DNA of 64,000 nt from Mycobacterium paraseoulense (GTDB taxonomy: Bacteria; Actinomycetota; Actinomycetes; Mycobacteriales; Mycobacteriaceae): assembly GCF_010731655.1 (NCBI RefSeq), contig NZ_AP022619.1, positions 6,021,956 through 6,085,955 of the forward strand, given 5' to 3'. Positions 55,341 to 64,000 of the stretch are shown here, piece after piece (within the stretch, counting starts at the first letter, position 1; every line of letters starts with the position of its first letter). The notes under the pieces are model-generated. The model was not told the DNA's origin. It was given only the letters and a program-made list of their open reading frames with translations, and ran no database searches. A program made the translations under genes and the position numbers.

Positions 55341-56159
55341 CTAAACCCTCCGGTTCGCGTCCGCCGGTCTGCTCGGCGTGCTGAGGCGTTCCAGCTGCGG
55401 ACGTTTGGGTTCCCGCCCGTCGGCCGACGACATGCCGCGCAGCCGGCGCCAGATCCACGGGAAGAAACTGTCCTGCGTCCAGCGCAACTGTTCGTAGGCG
55501 CCGCCGCTCAGTGACCGCCGCCTGGCCTCGGAGCTAGGGTGGGCCCAATCATGGTTGCTGCCAGGCAGATTCAGGGCCTCGGCGGCCGCGGCGGCGAACA
55601 GCATGTGCCCTTTGGCCGACGCGTGCACACGGTCGATGGCCCAGGTGTCCAACTCGCGCATCGACGGCGCGTTGTACAGGTCGACCAGCCGGAAGCCGTA
55701 GTGATCGGCGGCGGCTCGGATCGCATCGTTGACGCGGGCGAGGCGCCCGGACACGAGGCGGCCGAGCGGGAGGAACTGCGCGACGTTGGGGAACGTCGTC
55801 GTCACCACCGTCGCCCCCGATCCGGCCAGTGCGGCGTGGATCTCGTCGAGGTCGACCAGGGCGCGGCCGAAGGATCGCCCCGGCTGGATGACGTCGTTCA
55901 TCCCGACGCACACGGTGATCAGGTCTGGCCGCATGGCCAGCGCCTGCGGGACCTGCTCGCGCAGCACGTGGGCCACCAGCTTGCCGCGGATCGCCAGGTT
56001 GGCGTAGTGCAACCCGGGATAGAGCGAGTCGAGCAGCGCCGCGAGCCGGTCGGCGAAGCCCAGGAGGCCGACGACGTCGTCACCGTCCCATAGGCCCTCG
56101 GTCTGGCTGTCCCCGATGGCGACGTATCGGCTGTATCCGGTCCCAATAGCCCCGCACAC
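55341..56159 (-). CDS. SGNH/GDSL-family hydrolase
   Basis: A 272-residue hydrolase. Block I with the nucleophile is YVAIGDSQTEGLWDG, block III is VGMNDV, and the catalytic Asp-His pair is in DRVHASAKGH. The GTG start precedes CGAIGTGYSRYVAIG; the longer open frame further upstream overlaps the divergent ligase. It resembles mycobacterial lipolytic or carbohydrate esterases. No signal peptide is clear, so it probably acts inside the cell. Confidence 0.87.
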   Translation of the reverse strand: MCGAIGTGYSRYVAIGDSQTEGLWDGDDVVGLLGFADRLAALLDSLYPGLHYANLAIRGKLVAHVLREQVPQALAMRPDLITVCVGMNDVIQPGRSFGRALVDLDEIHAALAGSGATVVTTTFPNVAQFLPLGRLVSGRLARVNDAIRAAADHYGFRLVDLYNAPSMRELDTWAIDRVHASAKGHMLFAAAAAEALNLPGSNHDWAHPSSEARRRSLSGGAYEQLRWTQDSFFPWIWRRLRGMSSADGREPKRPQLERLSTPSRPADANRRV

Positions 56160-56222
56160 GAAGCCGAGACTAATAGGTGAGCGCTGTAGCGTGGCGCTGG
56201 CTCGACGGGAGGAGCGGCGGCA

Positions 56223-57853
56223 ATGCAATTCAACCTCGCTCAGGTGTTCGGTGCGGTCGCGGAGGCCAACCCCGACCGGGACTGCATCGTGTTCGGCGAT
56301 CGGCGCCTGACCTTCGCGCAGACCGACGAACGCGCCCGCCGATTCGCCCGTGCCCTGCACGAATGGGGACTGGGAGTGCGGCGCGAACGGGCGGAGTTGG
56401 CGCCGCACGAATCTGGCCAAAGCCATCTCGGCTTGTACCTGGCCAACGGCAACGAGTATCTCGAGGCCATGCTCGGCGCGTACAAGGCGCGCGTCGCGCC
56501 CTTCAACGTCAACTACCGCTACGTCGCCGACGAGCTGATGTACCTGCTGGGCAACGCCCGCGCGGAGGCCGTCATGTACCACGCGCGCTTCGCGCCGACG
56601 CTGGGCGCGGCGCTGCGGACCATGGGAGCCGATGTGCGCTTGATTCACGTCGACGACGGGTCCGGGCACGACCCGCTGCCGGGGGCGGTGCGCTACGAGG
56701 AACTACTCGCGTCGGTGTCCGACGAGCCACTCGACCTCACGCCCTCGCCCGACGACCTCTATGTGCTCTACACCGGCGGCACCACCGGGATGCCCAAGGC
56801 GGTGCTGTGGCGGCAGCACGACATTTATCTGAATGCCATGGGCGGCCGCAACTTTGGCACGGGCGAGGAAGTGACCAGCCTGGAGGAGATCGTGGAGCGG
56901 TCGCGGCCCGAGAGCCCGGGGTTCGATGACGGTGGCCCCCCTTGATGCACGGGGCGGCGCAGTGGGCCGCGTTCATCAACCTGTGCGCGGGGCGTCCATT
57001 CGTGATGCCGGGGACGACCACGCACTTCGATCCGGCCGAGGCCTGGGCGCTGGCCAGCCGGGAACGGGTGGTCTCGATGTCGATGGTCGGCGACGCGTTC
57101 GGGCGGCCGTTGCTGGAGGCGCTCGAGGCCGGGAAGTACGACCTGTCCGGGCTGCTGATTCTGATCACCGGCGGGGCGGCGCTGAGCGCCCCGCTCAAGA
57201 AGCGCTTCCTCGAACTGCTGCCCCAGCTGACGATCCTCGACGCGGGGGGAGCGTCGGAATCGGGCTCGCAGATGGGTCAGGTCTCTTCTCGCGCACAGGA
57301 CGCCTCGGGCCGGTTCGCCCCCAACCCGGGCGCGGTCGTGGTCAGCGCGGACATGAGCAGGATCCTGTCGCCCGGCGACGACGAAATCGGTTGGCTGGCA
57401 CAGCAACGCCTGATACCGCTGGGATATCTGGGCGATCCGGAGAAGACCGCGCGCACGTTCCCGGTGATCGAGGGGCTCAGGCACTCGGTGCCCGGGGATC
57501 GGGCCCGCTGGCACGCCGATGGCCAGATCGAACTGCTGGGCCGCGACTCGGTCACCATCAACTCCGGCGGGGAGAAGATCTTCGCCGAGGAGGTCGAGGC
57601 CGCGCTTCTCCGGCATCCCGCCGTCTACGACGTCGTCGTGACGAGCCGGCCGAGTGTCCGTTGGGGCAACGAGGTGGTCGCCGTCGTGCAACTGGCGGAC
57701 GGCGAGGCCGCGGACCCCGACGCCATTGTCGCGGAGGCCGCCCGCCACATCGCGCGCTACAAGCTGCCCAAGGCGATCGTCTTCCGCGACCGGCTGCAGC
57801 GCTCGCCGTCCGGCAAGGCCGACTACCGGTGGGCGAAAGACCAAGTGGTGTAG
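56223..57853 (+). pseudogene. Acyl-CoA synthetase (FadD-like), one frameshift
   Basis: About 544 residues: MQFNLAQVFGAVAEANPDRD, FNVNYRYVADELMYLLGNA, VLYTGGTTGMPKAVLWRQHD, then a missing C in the run 56936-56941 turns PPLMHGAAQW into a stop. The second half has GDAFGRPLLEALEAG, LDAGGASESGSQMG, GGEKIFAEEVEAAL and SPSGKADYRWAK. The type resembles FadD ligases of steroid or long-chain acid catabolism such as FadD19. Divergent from the SGNH gene by 63 bp. Confidence 0.83.
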
Positions 57854-58021
57854 CCCGAAGCGCCGAGATTGCCGTGGTGGTCGCCCCGAACCGCGGATGC
57901 GCAGCCGTGGCGGCAATCTCGGTGAGCGGGTACGGGGTGAGCGTCCCGTGGTGTCCTGCCCCAACTGGCGCGCCACCCTCGGCTCGGTGACTGATGTGGC
58001 TTCTGCGACTACCGTGATCAC

Positions 58022-58822
58022 ATGCCGAAGAAGCGCGAGCGGGCCACGGTGCAGGACACCGCCGATTCGCTTGCGCCGCAGTATCCGATCGAGTCGGTCG
58101 ACAACGCCCTCAAGCTGCTGCTGTTGTTGGGTGAACAACCCGAGATCCGGTTGAGCGAGGCCACCCGCTACCTGGGCGTGGCGTCGTCCACCGCGCATCG
58201 GTTGCTGGCGATGCTGGCCTACCGCGGCTTCGTGCGACAGGACCCGGTGTCGAAGGCCTACCTGCCCGGACCGTCGCTGACCGGTGTGGCGTTCGCGGTC
58301 TTCGCCCGCATCGACATCCAGCGTTCGGCCATGCCGATCATGCGCGGCCTCGCCGAGCGGCTGCGCGAAACCGTGCACGTGGGGATGCTCGACGGCGCGG
58401 GCGTCCGCTTCGTCGCCGCCGTGGAAGGCCCGCCGCGGTGCGGTGGCATCCCGGCTGGGCCGCGCCATGCCGGTGCATTGCACCTCGACCGGCAAGGTCA
58501 TGCTGGCGCAGCTGCCCGAGCCGGAGCTGCGTCAGCTGCTGCCGGACGAGCGGCTGGAACGCATCACGGCTTCCTCGATCGGCAGCCGGACGGAATGGAG
58601 GCCGAACTCGCCGCCATCCGCGAGCGCGGGTACGCGATCAACCGCGAAGAGAGCGAGGAGGGCGTCGCCTCGGTTGCGGTGCCCATACCGACGCGGGCGC
58701 CGGGCCTGCGGCTCGCGCTGAACGCCGCCGCGCCGGTAAACCGGCTGGACACCTCCCGGTACGCCGCGGTGGTGGCGGCACTTCTCAAGGCGGCCAAGGA
58801 GATTGGCGATCAGCTGAGCTAA
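58022..58822 (+). pseudogene. IclR-family transcriptional regulator, three frameshifts
   Basis: About 267 residues. The N-terminal HTH (VDNALKLLLLLGEQPEIRLSEATRYLGVASSTAHRLLAML) is intact. One-base losses near 58434, 58442 and 58570 shift the effector domain; repaired it reads RVASRLGRAMPVHCTSTGKVMLAQL and AFLDRQPDGMEAELAAIRERGYA. It is probably a regulator of the adjacent acyl-CoA ligase gene. Overlaps the convergent deacetylase by 4 bp. Confidence 0.8.
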
Positions 58823-59659
58823 GGCGCCTTACCGGTGCTATGCCCGGCCTGCGGCCGCAGGAAAACGTCGTCGAGCGTCACGGTGCGCAGCCGGCGCGAC
58901 CGAATGATGTCGATGAGCTGGGGGTAGACGTGCGTCACCGGTGGGTGGTTGAGGTGGCCGATGACGATGTTGTGCGGGATGAACGACTGGTACGCCATCC
59001 TGACGATCTGGTCCTCGGAAACCGGCGCGGAGTCCCGCAAGTCGCCGGACCACAACGTGGTCACCTGGTAGCCCAGATCGGCGGCCACCGCCGCGACCGC
59101 GGCGTTGTGATGGCCATACGGTGGCCGCAGGTAGGGGGCGGCGTCCACGCCGTACGTATTCCGCAGAAACGCGTGTGTGCGCGAGATCTCCTCGGCCACT
59201 TGGCTCTTCGATAGCCTAGTCAAGTCGGGATGCGTCCAGGTGTGATTGCCCAGCTGTATCTGGCCGGCTTCGACCAGCGGTCGAAGCAACCCGGCATTGT
59301 CGGTCCACGAGTGATAGCCGCCGGTGACGAAATAGGTGAGCCGCGGAGTCCCTGGCGAACTGTGTGTAGAGCCGCACCACGTCGGTGTTGGCTCCGTCGT
59401 CGACCGTCCACGCCAAGAGATCGCCATTGCCCGGAAGTTTGTTCAGCACGCCGCCGTCGGGCAGTGCGACCCTCGATCGCGGGTCCGGGGGTGACAACGG
59501 CAAGAAGGGAGCGTCCGGGGAGGGGGCGGATCCACGAACGTCGCCACGCGCCGCCGCATCGAGCCCGCCGGTGGCGGCAGCCACCGTCGCGGCCAGCGCG
59601 ACAAGGAAACGGCGCCGGTCCAGTTCGGCCACGGGGGTACTCCTCGGTGGTCGGCGCAT
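58819..59659 (-). pseudogene. Secreted polysaccharide deacetylase, one frameshift
   Basis: About 280 residues. A Tat-type signal (ELDRRRFLVALAATVAAATGG) precedes a NodB-homology domain: LAWTVDDGAN (catalytic Asp), then after one extra base at CCC 59350-59352 the frame continues LTYFVTGGYHSW, LGNHTWTHPDL (metal His pair), YLRPPYGHHN and GDLRDSAP. It would deacetylate N-acetyl sugars in peptidoglycan or another glycan outside the membrane. Confidence 0.82.
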
Positions 59660-59863
59660 CCGGGCGCCGCAAAACTAGTTCGGGTCTGCTAGCTGGACAG
59701 ACTAGGCGCGCAGCTATCGCGATCCGGGCAGGTCCGGCGAGTGTTCGCGCGCCGATATGAACTTGTGACCCCCGGCCGGCCCGCTTGGCGACCGCGCGGG
59801 TGCCCGAGTCATTGAGTAGTCCTACGGATGCCGGGAGCGGCGCGCTGCCGCAGGCTGTTTCGC

Positions 59864-60181
59864 ATGACCGTTCCCAATGGCATGTCCAAGACCACCGCCG
59901 CGTTTTTCGTTCAAGCCGCTGTCGCGTTCGCGATCAGCTTTGTGACCGCGCTGGGCGGTATCTACTTCCTTCCGCTGGACGCGTGGCAGCGATCCTTCCT
60001 CGGCATCAGTTTCCTGTTCCTGGTGTCGAGCGCGTTCAGCCTGGCCAAGGTGATTCGCGACCAACAGGAAGCGGCCACCGTGCGGGTGCGACTCGACGAG
60101 GCGCGCATCGAGAAACTGCTGGCCGACTACGACCCGCTCAATGCCGCCGCCGCGAAACTGAGTAGTTCCACTCAGGCCTGA
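59864..60181 (+). CDS. YiaAB-type two-helix membrane protein
   Basis: A 105-residue protein with two membrane helices (AFFVQAAVAFAISFVTALGGIYF and FLGISFLFLVSSAFSLAKVI), the YiaA/YiaB pattern, then a charged helical tail (RDQQEAATVRVRLDEARIEKLL). I chose ATG 59864; ATG 59882, nearer the family start, is also possible. Function unknown. Confidence 0.75.
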   Translation: MTVPNGMSKTTAAFFVQAAVAFAISFVTALGGIYFLPLDAWQRSFLGISFLFLVSSAFSLAKVIRDQQEAATVRVRLDEARIEKLLADYDPLNAAAAKLSSSTQA

Positions 60182-60306
60182 CGCGTAGATCTGCGCGGGT
60201 GCAGGCCCTGCGCGATCGGCGAAGCTTGTCCTGGCATCCCGCCGTACTTCCCGAAGGCATCGCCGCCAATCCCGTTCTTCACCAATAGATCCCGAAAGGA
60301 CATTCC

Positions 60307-61704
60307 ATGGCAGCTCTTGCGAGATTCCCCGACGTCGCGCAGGTGGCGGCGGCGACTCCGGCCGACCGTGATCGCGTCGTGGACGTCATCCGCATCACGT
60401 CGCTGATCGGCGTGGTGCTCGGCCACACCGTGATGGCCATCAGCATCATCCGCGACCACGTCTTGATCTGGGATAACCTGCTGACCGCCTCGGTGGTGTT
60501 TCAGGCAGCCACCTGGATGCTGCAGATCATGCCGCTGTTCTTCTTCGCCGGCGCCGCGGCCTGCCTGTCGTCGTGGTCTGCCGGCACGAACTGGGGTGAC
60601 TGGCTGATGAAACGCTGCACCAGACTGTTCCGGCCGGTGTTCTACTACCTGGCGTTTTGGGCGGTGGCGCTGACGGTGCTGTATCGGGTTCTGCGGCAAC
60701 ACATCTACGAGCCGGTGGCCGGTGTCAGTACGCAGCTGCTGTGGTTCCTGGGGGCCTACGTGCTGGTGCTGGCCGCGATGCCGGTGCTATACCGCATCAC
60801 CACCGCGGGGCGTCTCGCCGCGGGTGTGGCCGGCGTCTACGGCGCCATCGCGGCGATCGACGCCATTCGGCTGCACTGGCCGGCCATGATGCCCCTGGGC
60901 TACCTCAACCTGGTCGTCTGGCTCATCCCCGCCATGTTCGGCATCGCCTACCGCCGGCGGCTGCTCACCGGGCGCGCCGCACTGGTCATCGCGGCCGTCG
61001 GGTTCGCCGTCGACGTCGCGCTGGTGCACTGGGGTCCGTACCAGATCAGCATGGTCGGCACCGGTGATCACCACCTGTCCAACACCAGCCCACCCTCGCT
61101 GCTGTTGGCCGGGCACACAATCATCCTGAGCGCCTTGGCGATCGCCGCGGCGCCGGTGATCGCACGCTGGGCCCAGCGGCCACGGGTGTGGTGGTGGACG
61201 GCTATCGGCAACTCTGGAGCCATGACCCTGTATTTGTGGCACATGCCCGTACTGCTGGGTGTGCATCTGGTCTTCGACTGCCTCGGCGCCCCGCGTTACC
61301 CCGGCGCACCGGATTTCCTCGTTATCAGCCTCGCGCAGCTGATCGTCGTAATCGGCGCCGTGGCGGTGCTTTTCGTCGCGCTGCGGCCGCTGGAGAACAA
61401 TCCGCTGTCCGGCTGGGACGGCGCCCCGACCGTGACGGGGCGCGGGCGGGGAGCGGCCGTCGGTGCCCTGTTGTGCGTCGCGGGCGTGGCGATTCTCGCC
61501 GCCATCAGGTGGGGACTCAAGGACGACGGCCTGGTGTGCATGGCCGTGATGGTGGCCGCCTTGGTCGGTGCCCGTGTGTGGCGGCACCGGCACAGCGCCT
61601 CACAGCGGCGCGCAGTTAGAGCGGGGATTCCATGGCCCGCGGCGCAGTCAGGCGGCTGCTCCGCGGGTCATGGTTCGTCATCGAGGCCGTGCTCGATGGC
61701 ATAA
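60307..61704 (+). CDS. Acyltransferase 3-family membrane protein
   Basis: A 465-residue polytopic protein behind AAAGGAC. The N-terminal motif DVIRITSLIGVVLGHTVM contains the conserved Arg and His (R-x10-H) of acyltransferase 3; FFFAGAAACLSSW and WHMPVLLGVHLVFDCLG follow. Members O-acylate cell-surface sugars. The C-terminus (from about residue 440) reads as unrelated and overlaps the convergent regulator by 37 bp, so a late frameshift may have replaced the true end. Confidence 0.8.
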   Translation: MAALARFPDVAQVAAATPADRDRVVDVIRITSLIGVVLGHTVMAISIIRDHVLIWDNLLTASVVFQAATWMLQIMPLFFFAGAAACLSSWSAGTNWGDWLMKRCTRLFRPVFYYLAFWAVALTVLYRVLRQHIYEPVAGVSTQLLWFLGAYVLVLAAMPVLYRITTAGRLAAGVAGVYGAIAAIDAIRLHWPAMMPLGYLNLVVWLIPAMFGIAYRRRLLTGRAALVIAAVGFAVDVALVHWGPYQISMVGTGDHHLSNTSPPSLLLAGHTIILSALAIAAAPVIARWAQRPRVWWWTAIGNSGAMTLYLWHMPVLLGVHLVFDCLGAPRYPGAPDFLVISLAQLIVVIGAVAVLFVALRPLENNPLSGWDGAPTVTGRGRGAAVGALLCVAGVAILAAIRWGLKDDGLVCMAVMVAALVGARVWRHRHSASQRRAVRAGIPWPAAQSGGCSAGHGSSSRPCSMA

Positions 61705-62305
61705 CGCGCCAACTCCACCCGGTTGGCGACCTGGAGTTTGCGAAAGGTTGCCTGCACGTGATTTTCGACGGTGCGGTGGCTCAGCGACAGCTTCTGGGCG
61801 ATCTGCTTGGCGGACAAGCCCTTTGCCACGTGGCGCAAGACCTCTGTTTCGCGTTCGGTGAGGCGGGGCCGAGCGGGACCGTCGTCCTTGCTCTGCGCCA
61901 TGCGCCGGTATTCACCCAAAACCAGCCCGGCCAGACTCGGGGTGAACACGGCGCGGCCTTCGGCGGTCGCCGTCACGGCCTGCGCCAGTTCCGATCTGGA
62001 TGCGCTCTTGACCAGATAACCGATCGCGCCGGCCTTGACGGCTTCAATACGTCGTCTCGCTCGTCGGAGGCCGAGAGCACCAGCACCCGAGACGAGGGGG
62101 AGACCGCGAGCACTCCGGCGGTCGCCTGCGCCCCGTCACCGTCGGGCAGCTGCATATCCATCACCACCACGTCGGGCTTGACCACGGCCGCCCGCCGGCG
62201 CGCGGCGGCAACGCCGTCGGCGGTGGCGACCACGGTGAACCCGTCGTCGGCGAGGTCGCGGGCGACCGCGTCACGCCAGATGGGATGGTCGTCGACGACC
62301 ATCAC
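61668..62305 (-). pseudogene. NarL/FixJ-type response regulator, one frameshift
   Basis: About 213 residues. The receiver has VVDDHPIWRDAVARDLADDG, phospho-acceptor Asp in VVVMDMQLPDGDG and, after a missing base near 62046, AVKAGAIGYLVKSA with the conserved Lys. The LuxR HTH reads LTERETEVLRHVAKGLSAKQIAQKLSLSHRTVENHV. A start at an ATG overlapping the kinase stop (near 62320) is possible if one base is extra there. Pairs with the next gene. Confidence 0.85.
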
Positions 62306-62314
62306 CGTCGTGGG

Positions 62315-63471
62315 TCATCGGCCATGGCGTGGCTTTCCGCGTGGCACGCACAACTCCCACTCGGCGCCTTCTCCGGGTTCGCTGCGCAGGTGGGCGCTGC
62401 CGCCCAGCGACGTCAGCCGCCCCACGATCGAATGGGAGATGCCCAGGCGCCGCTGGCCGGCCGCTTCCTCGAGCCTGCCGGCGGCGATTCCCACCGTCGT
62501 CGCGGATGCTGACCACAACGGAATCGCCGAGGTCTTCGACCAGCACGAACGCGTGAGCACCGGGCCCGGCGTGCGCGCCACGTTGTCCAGGGCGTTGCCC
62601 ACCGCCGCGTCGAGCTCGGCGCCCACCCGGCGGCCACGGGCACAGGTGTGGCGGGCAGGCTCAGCGACACGCGGTCGGATTCCCGGCGGCGCAACAGGGT
62701 GCGCAGGTCGATGGTGGCGCCGTCGGTGTCCTGGTCGGCGTCGGTGCTGGCCAGCCAGCGCCGCAGCGCGCGTTCCTGCTCGCTGGCCAGGTCGGCGAGT
62801 GCGGCTGTGGCGCCGCCGATTTCGCGGCCCCTCTTGGACACCAGCGCCAGCACCTGGATGGCTCCGTCATGGACTTGGCGGGACAGGCGTTCCCGTTCTT
62901 GGACCGCGGCCGCCAATCGGGCCGCTTGCTGGAGCTCATCGTGGGCGCGCCGCGCGGTTTGGGCGGCCATACCGATCGCCATGCCGATCGCCAGCTCGAT
63001 GATGACGGTGGCGTTATGCCCCAGGTTGAGGGCGAGATAGTTCTTGACCGCGAAATTGGCGGCCATCACCACCAGGCCCGTCAACATGCCGCCCGCGGGT
63101 CCGAACTGGATCGCCGCCGAGATCGTGGGATTGCTGGCCCATAGCGTTGTCGGCCAGGTCTGATTGTCGGCCGCCCACTGTGGGGTGGTGACGATGGTGT
63201 TCGACGACATGAGCAGCACGACGATCGCAATCTCGGCGAGCACCCATGCCGGTCTGCGACCGAACCCGCGCAGGTAAGCCACCGCGCACGCCGCGCTCCA
63301 GCCGATGAGTACCGCGAACAGCGCCCAGCCCAGCGCGGGCCGACGCAGATCCGGGTTGATGGCTATTTGGAACCCGGTGGCGTAGACGCAGCTCAGCAGC
63401 CGGAACACCTGCGCCGCACGCCATAACGGCGTGGTCGGGTCAAGGCTGTTTTTCGCCATCGTGGTCAGCAT
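62315..63471 (-). pseudogene. Sensor histidine kinase (HisKA_3), three frameshifts
   Basis: About 386 residues. Several membrane helices (about residues 20-160) precede the dimerisation box RERLSRQVHDGAIQVLALV with its His. Losses near 62625 and 62560 (one base each) and 62492 (two bases) break the ATPase domain, which repaired reads GAELDAAVGNALDNVA, VVSIRDDG and RLGISHSIVGRLTSLGGSA. It lies next to the response regulator, its likely partner. Confidence 0.82.
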
Positions 63472-63509
63472 AAATGCGCTGCCTCACCGCGGTCGGGAAG
63501 ATCGCATGC

Positions 63510-64000
63510 TTAGTCGGCCGGCAGCCGTGCCACTTCATGCCGCCAGGCGGCCTCGGCGGTGAACGACGGCCCCAGGTCGGGCAGGTCGTCCCAGTCGGCG
63601 TCGTCGATGTCCCGTAGGGCGCCGCCGGCGCCCTTCACCAACGACATTCGGGCCAGGGCGTCGAGGCTGATCGCCTGCAGCACCGCCTGCTGCACGGTGG
63701 CGCCCGCGCTGGTGATCCCGTGCCCGCGGCAGATCACCACCGGCCGTCCGCGCATGGCCGCCACCATCTCCTTGCCCAGCGTCGGGGTGCGAATCAGCAC
63801 GGCTCGTTCGTAGACGGGCACCGCCGCGCGCGAGCCACGCGCCGGGAATGTCGAAGGCGCCGTAGATCGGCCGGATCGCGATGCCGGCCAGGTCGGCGGC
63901 GACGACGGCGGGCGGGTGCAGGTGCGCGACGGCACGATGCCGCGGATTGGCCAGCATCGTCTCGACGTGGATGGGCAGTTCGTTCGGCGCGGTACCCGTC
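63510..64000 (-). pseudogene. Class II aldolase/adducin-family protein, partial and frameshifted
   Basis: The 5' end lies beyond the window. The visible part has LPIHVETMLANPRHRAVAHLHPP (zinc His pair HLH), GIAIRPIYGAFDIPG, then a shift between about 63815 and 63845 into VPVYERAVLIRTPTLGKEM, RPVVICRGHGITSAGATVQQAV (third zinc ligand region) and a short acidic tail. Members cleave or isomerise phosphorylated or free sugar-like compounds. The shift may be an insertion. Confidence 0.75.

Overview
The window is chromosomal DNA of high GC content from a Mycobacterium, most likely a non-tuberculous species. The strongest evidence is the block at 1-8.9 kb. Its gene order (hemY end, hemQ, methyltransferase, msrB, aftC, lipoprotein, RibD-like reductase, zapE, GNAT, secreted protein, clpC2) matches, inverted, the M. 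tuberculosis Rv2677c-Rv2667 order as I remember it. PknK, a DesA3-type desaturase, a Pks16-type acyl-AMP ligase, WS/DGAT and DUF732 proteins point the same way. I see no transposase, integrase, phage gene or CRISPR array.

Layout. 1-9 kb: conserved core (haem synthesis, cell wall, stress and proteostasis), ending at clpC2 with two perfect GTCAAC-N5-GTTGAC palindromes against its start codon. 9-18 kb: five small secreted DUF732 proteins interleaved with an AGCS-type symporter, a CDF exporter and several small exported or hypothetical proteins. 18-21 kb: an SDR with an MmyB-like XRE regulator, then four tRNA genes (Val-GAC, Cys-GCA and Gly-GCC on the minus strand, Val-CAC on the plus strand). 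21-23.4 kb: three GAF-ANTAR proteins. 23.4-35.3 kb: lipid and envelope genes (acyl-AMP ligase, desaturase, GT4 glycosyltransferase, WS/DGAT-like protein with a degenerate active site) mixed with three DUF5994 paralogues, a transglutaminase-like protein and an orphan DevS-like histidine kinase. 35.5-40.7 kb: PknK, a small Cys-containing protein, an enoyl-CoA hydratase and an MBL-fold hydrolase. 40.9-47.7 kb: a tight catabolic operon (Ltp-type thiolase, two MaoC hydratases, SDR, acyl-CoA dehydrogenase, acyl-CoA ligase, two-domain TetR regulator), probably a beta-oxidation route for an unidentified acyl substrate. 47.7-64 kb: further acyl-CoA ligases, SDR, catalase-like protein, TauE permease, carboxylate-amine ligase, STAS protein, TetR, DedA, SGNH hydrolase, IclR, polysaccharide deacetylase, acyltransferase 3, a NarL-type two-component pair and a class II aldolase cut by the window end.

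From about 45 kb onward 13 genes carry single- or two-base indels that break otherwise well-conserved frames, many in G or C runs. Nothing comparable is seen in the first 44 kb. Sequencing error is the simplest explanation, although real decay cannot be excluded. These genes are listed over their full reconstructed span and typed as pseudogene.

Most unusual points: the clpC2 double operator; the DUF732 array; a leader of about 60 bp shared by two DUF5994 genes whose proteins have diverged; loss of expected catalytic or phospho-acceptor residues in the WS/DGAT-like, TAP-like and STAS proteins; and several short ORFs that abut or overlap the start of the next gene.
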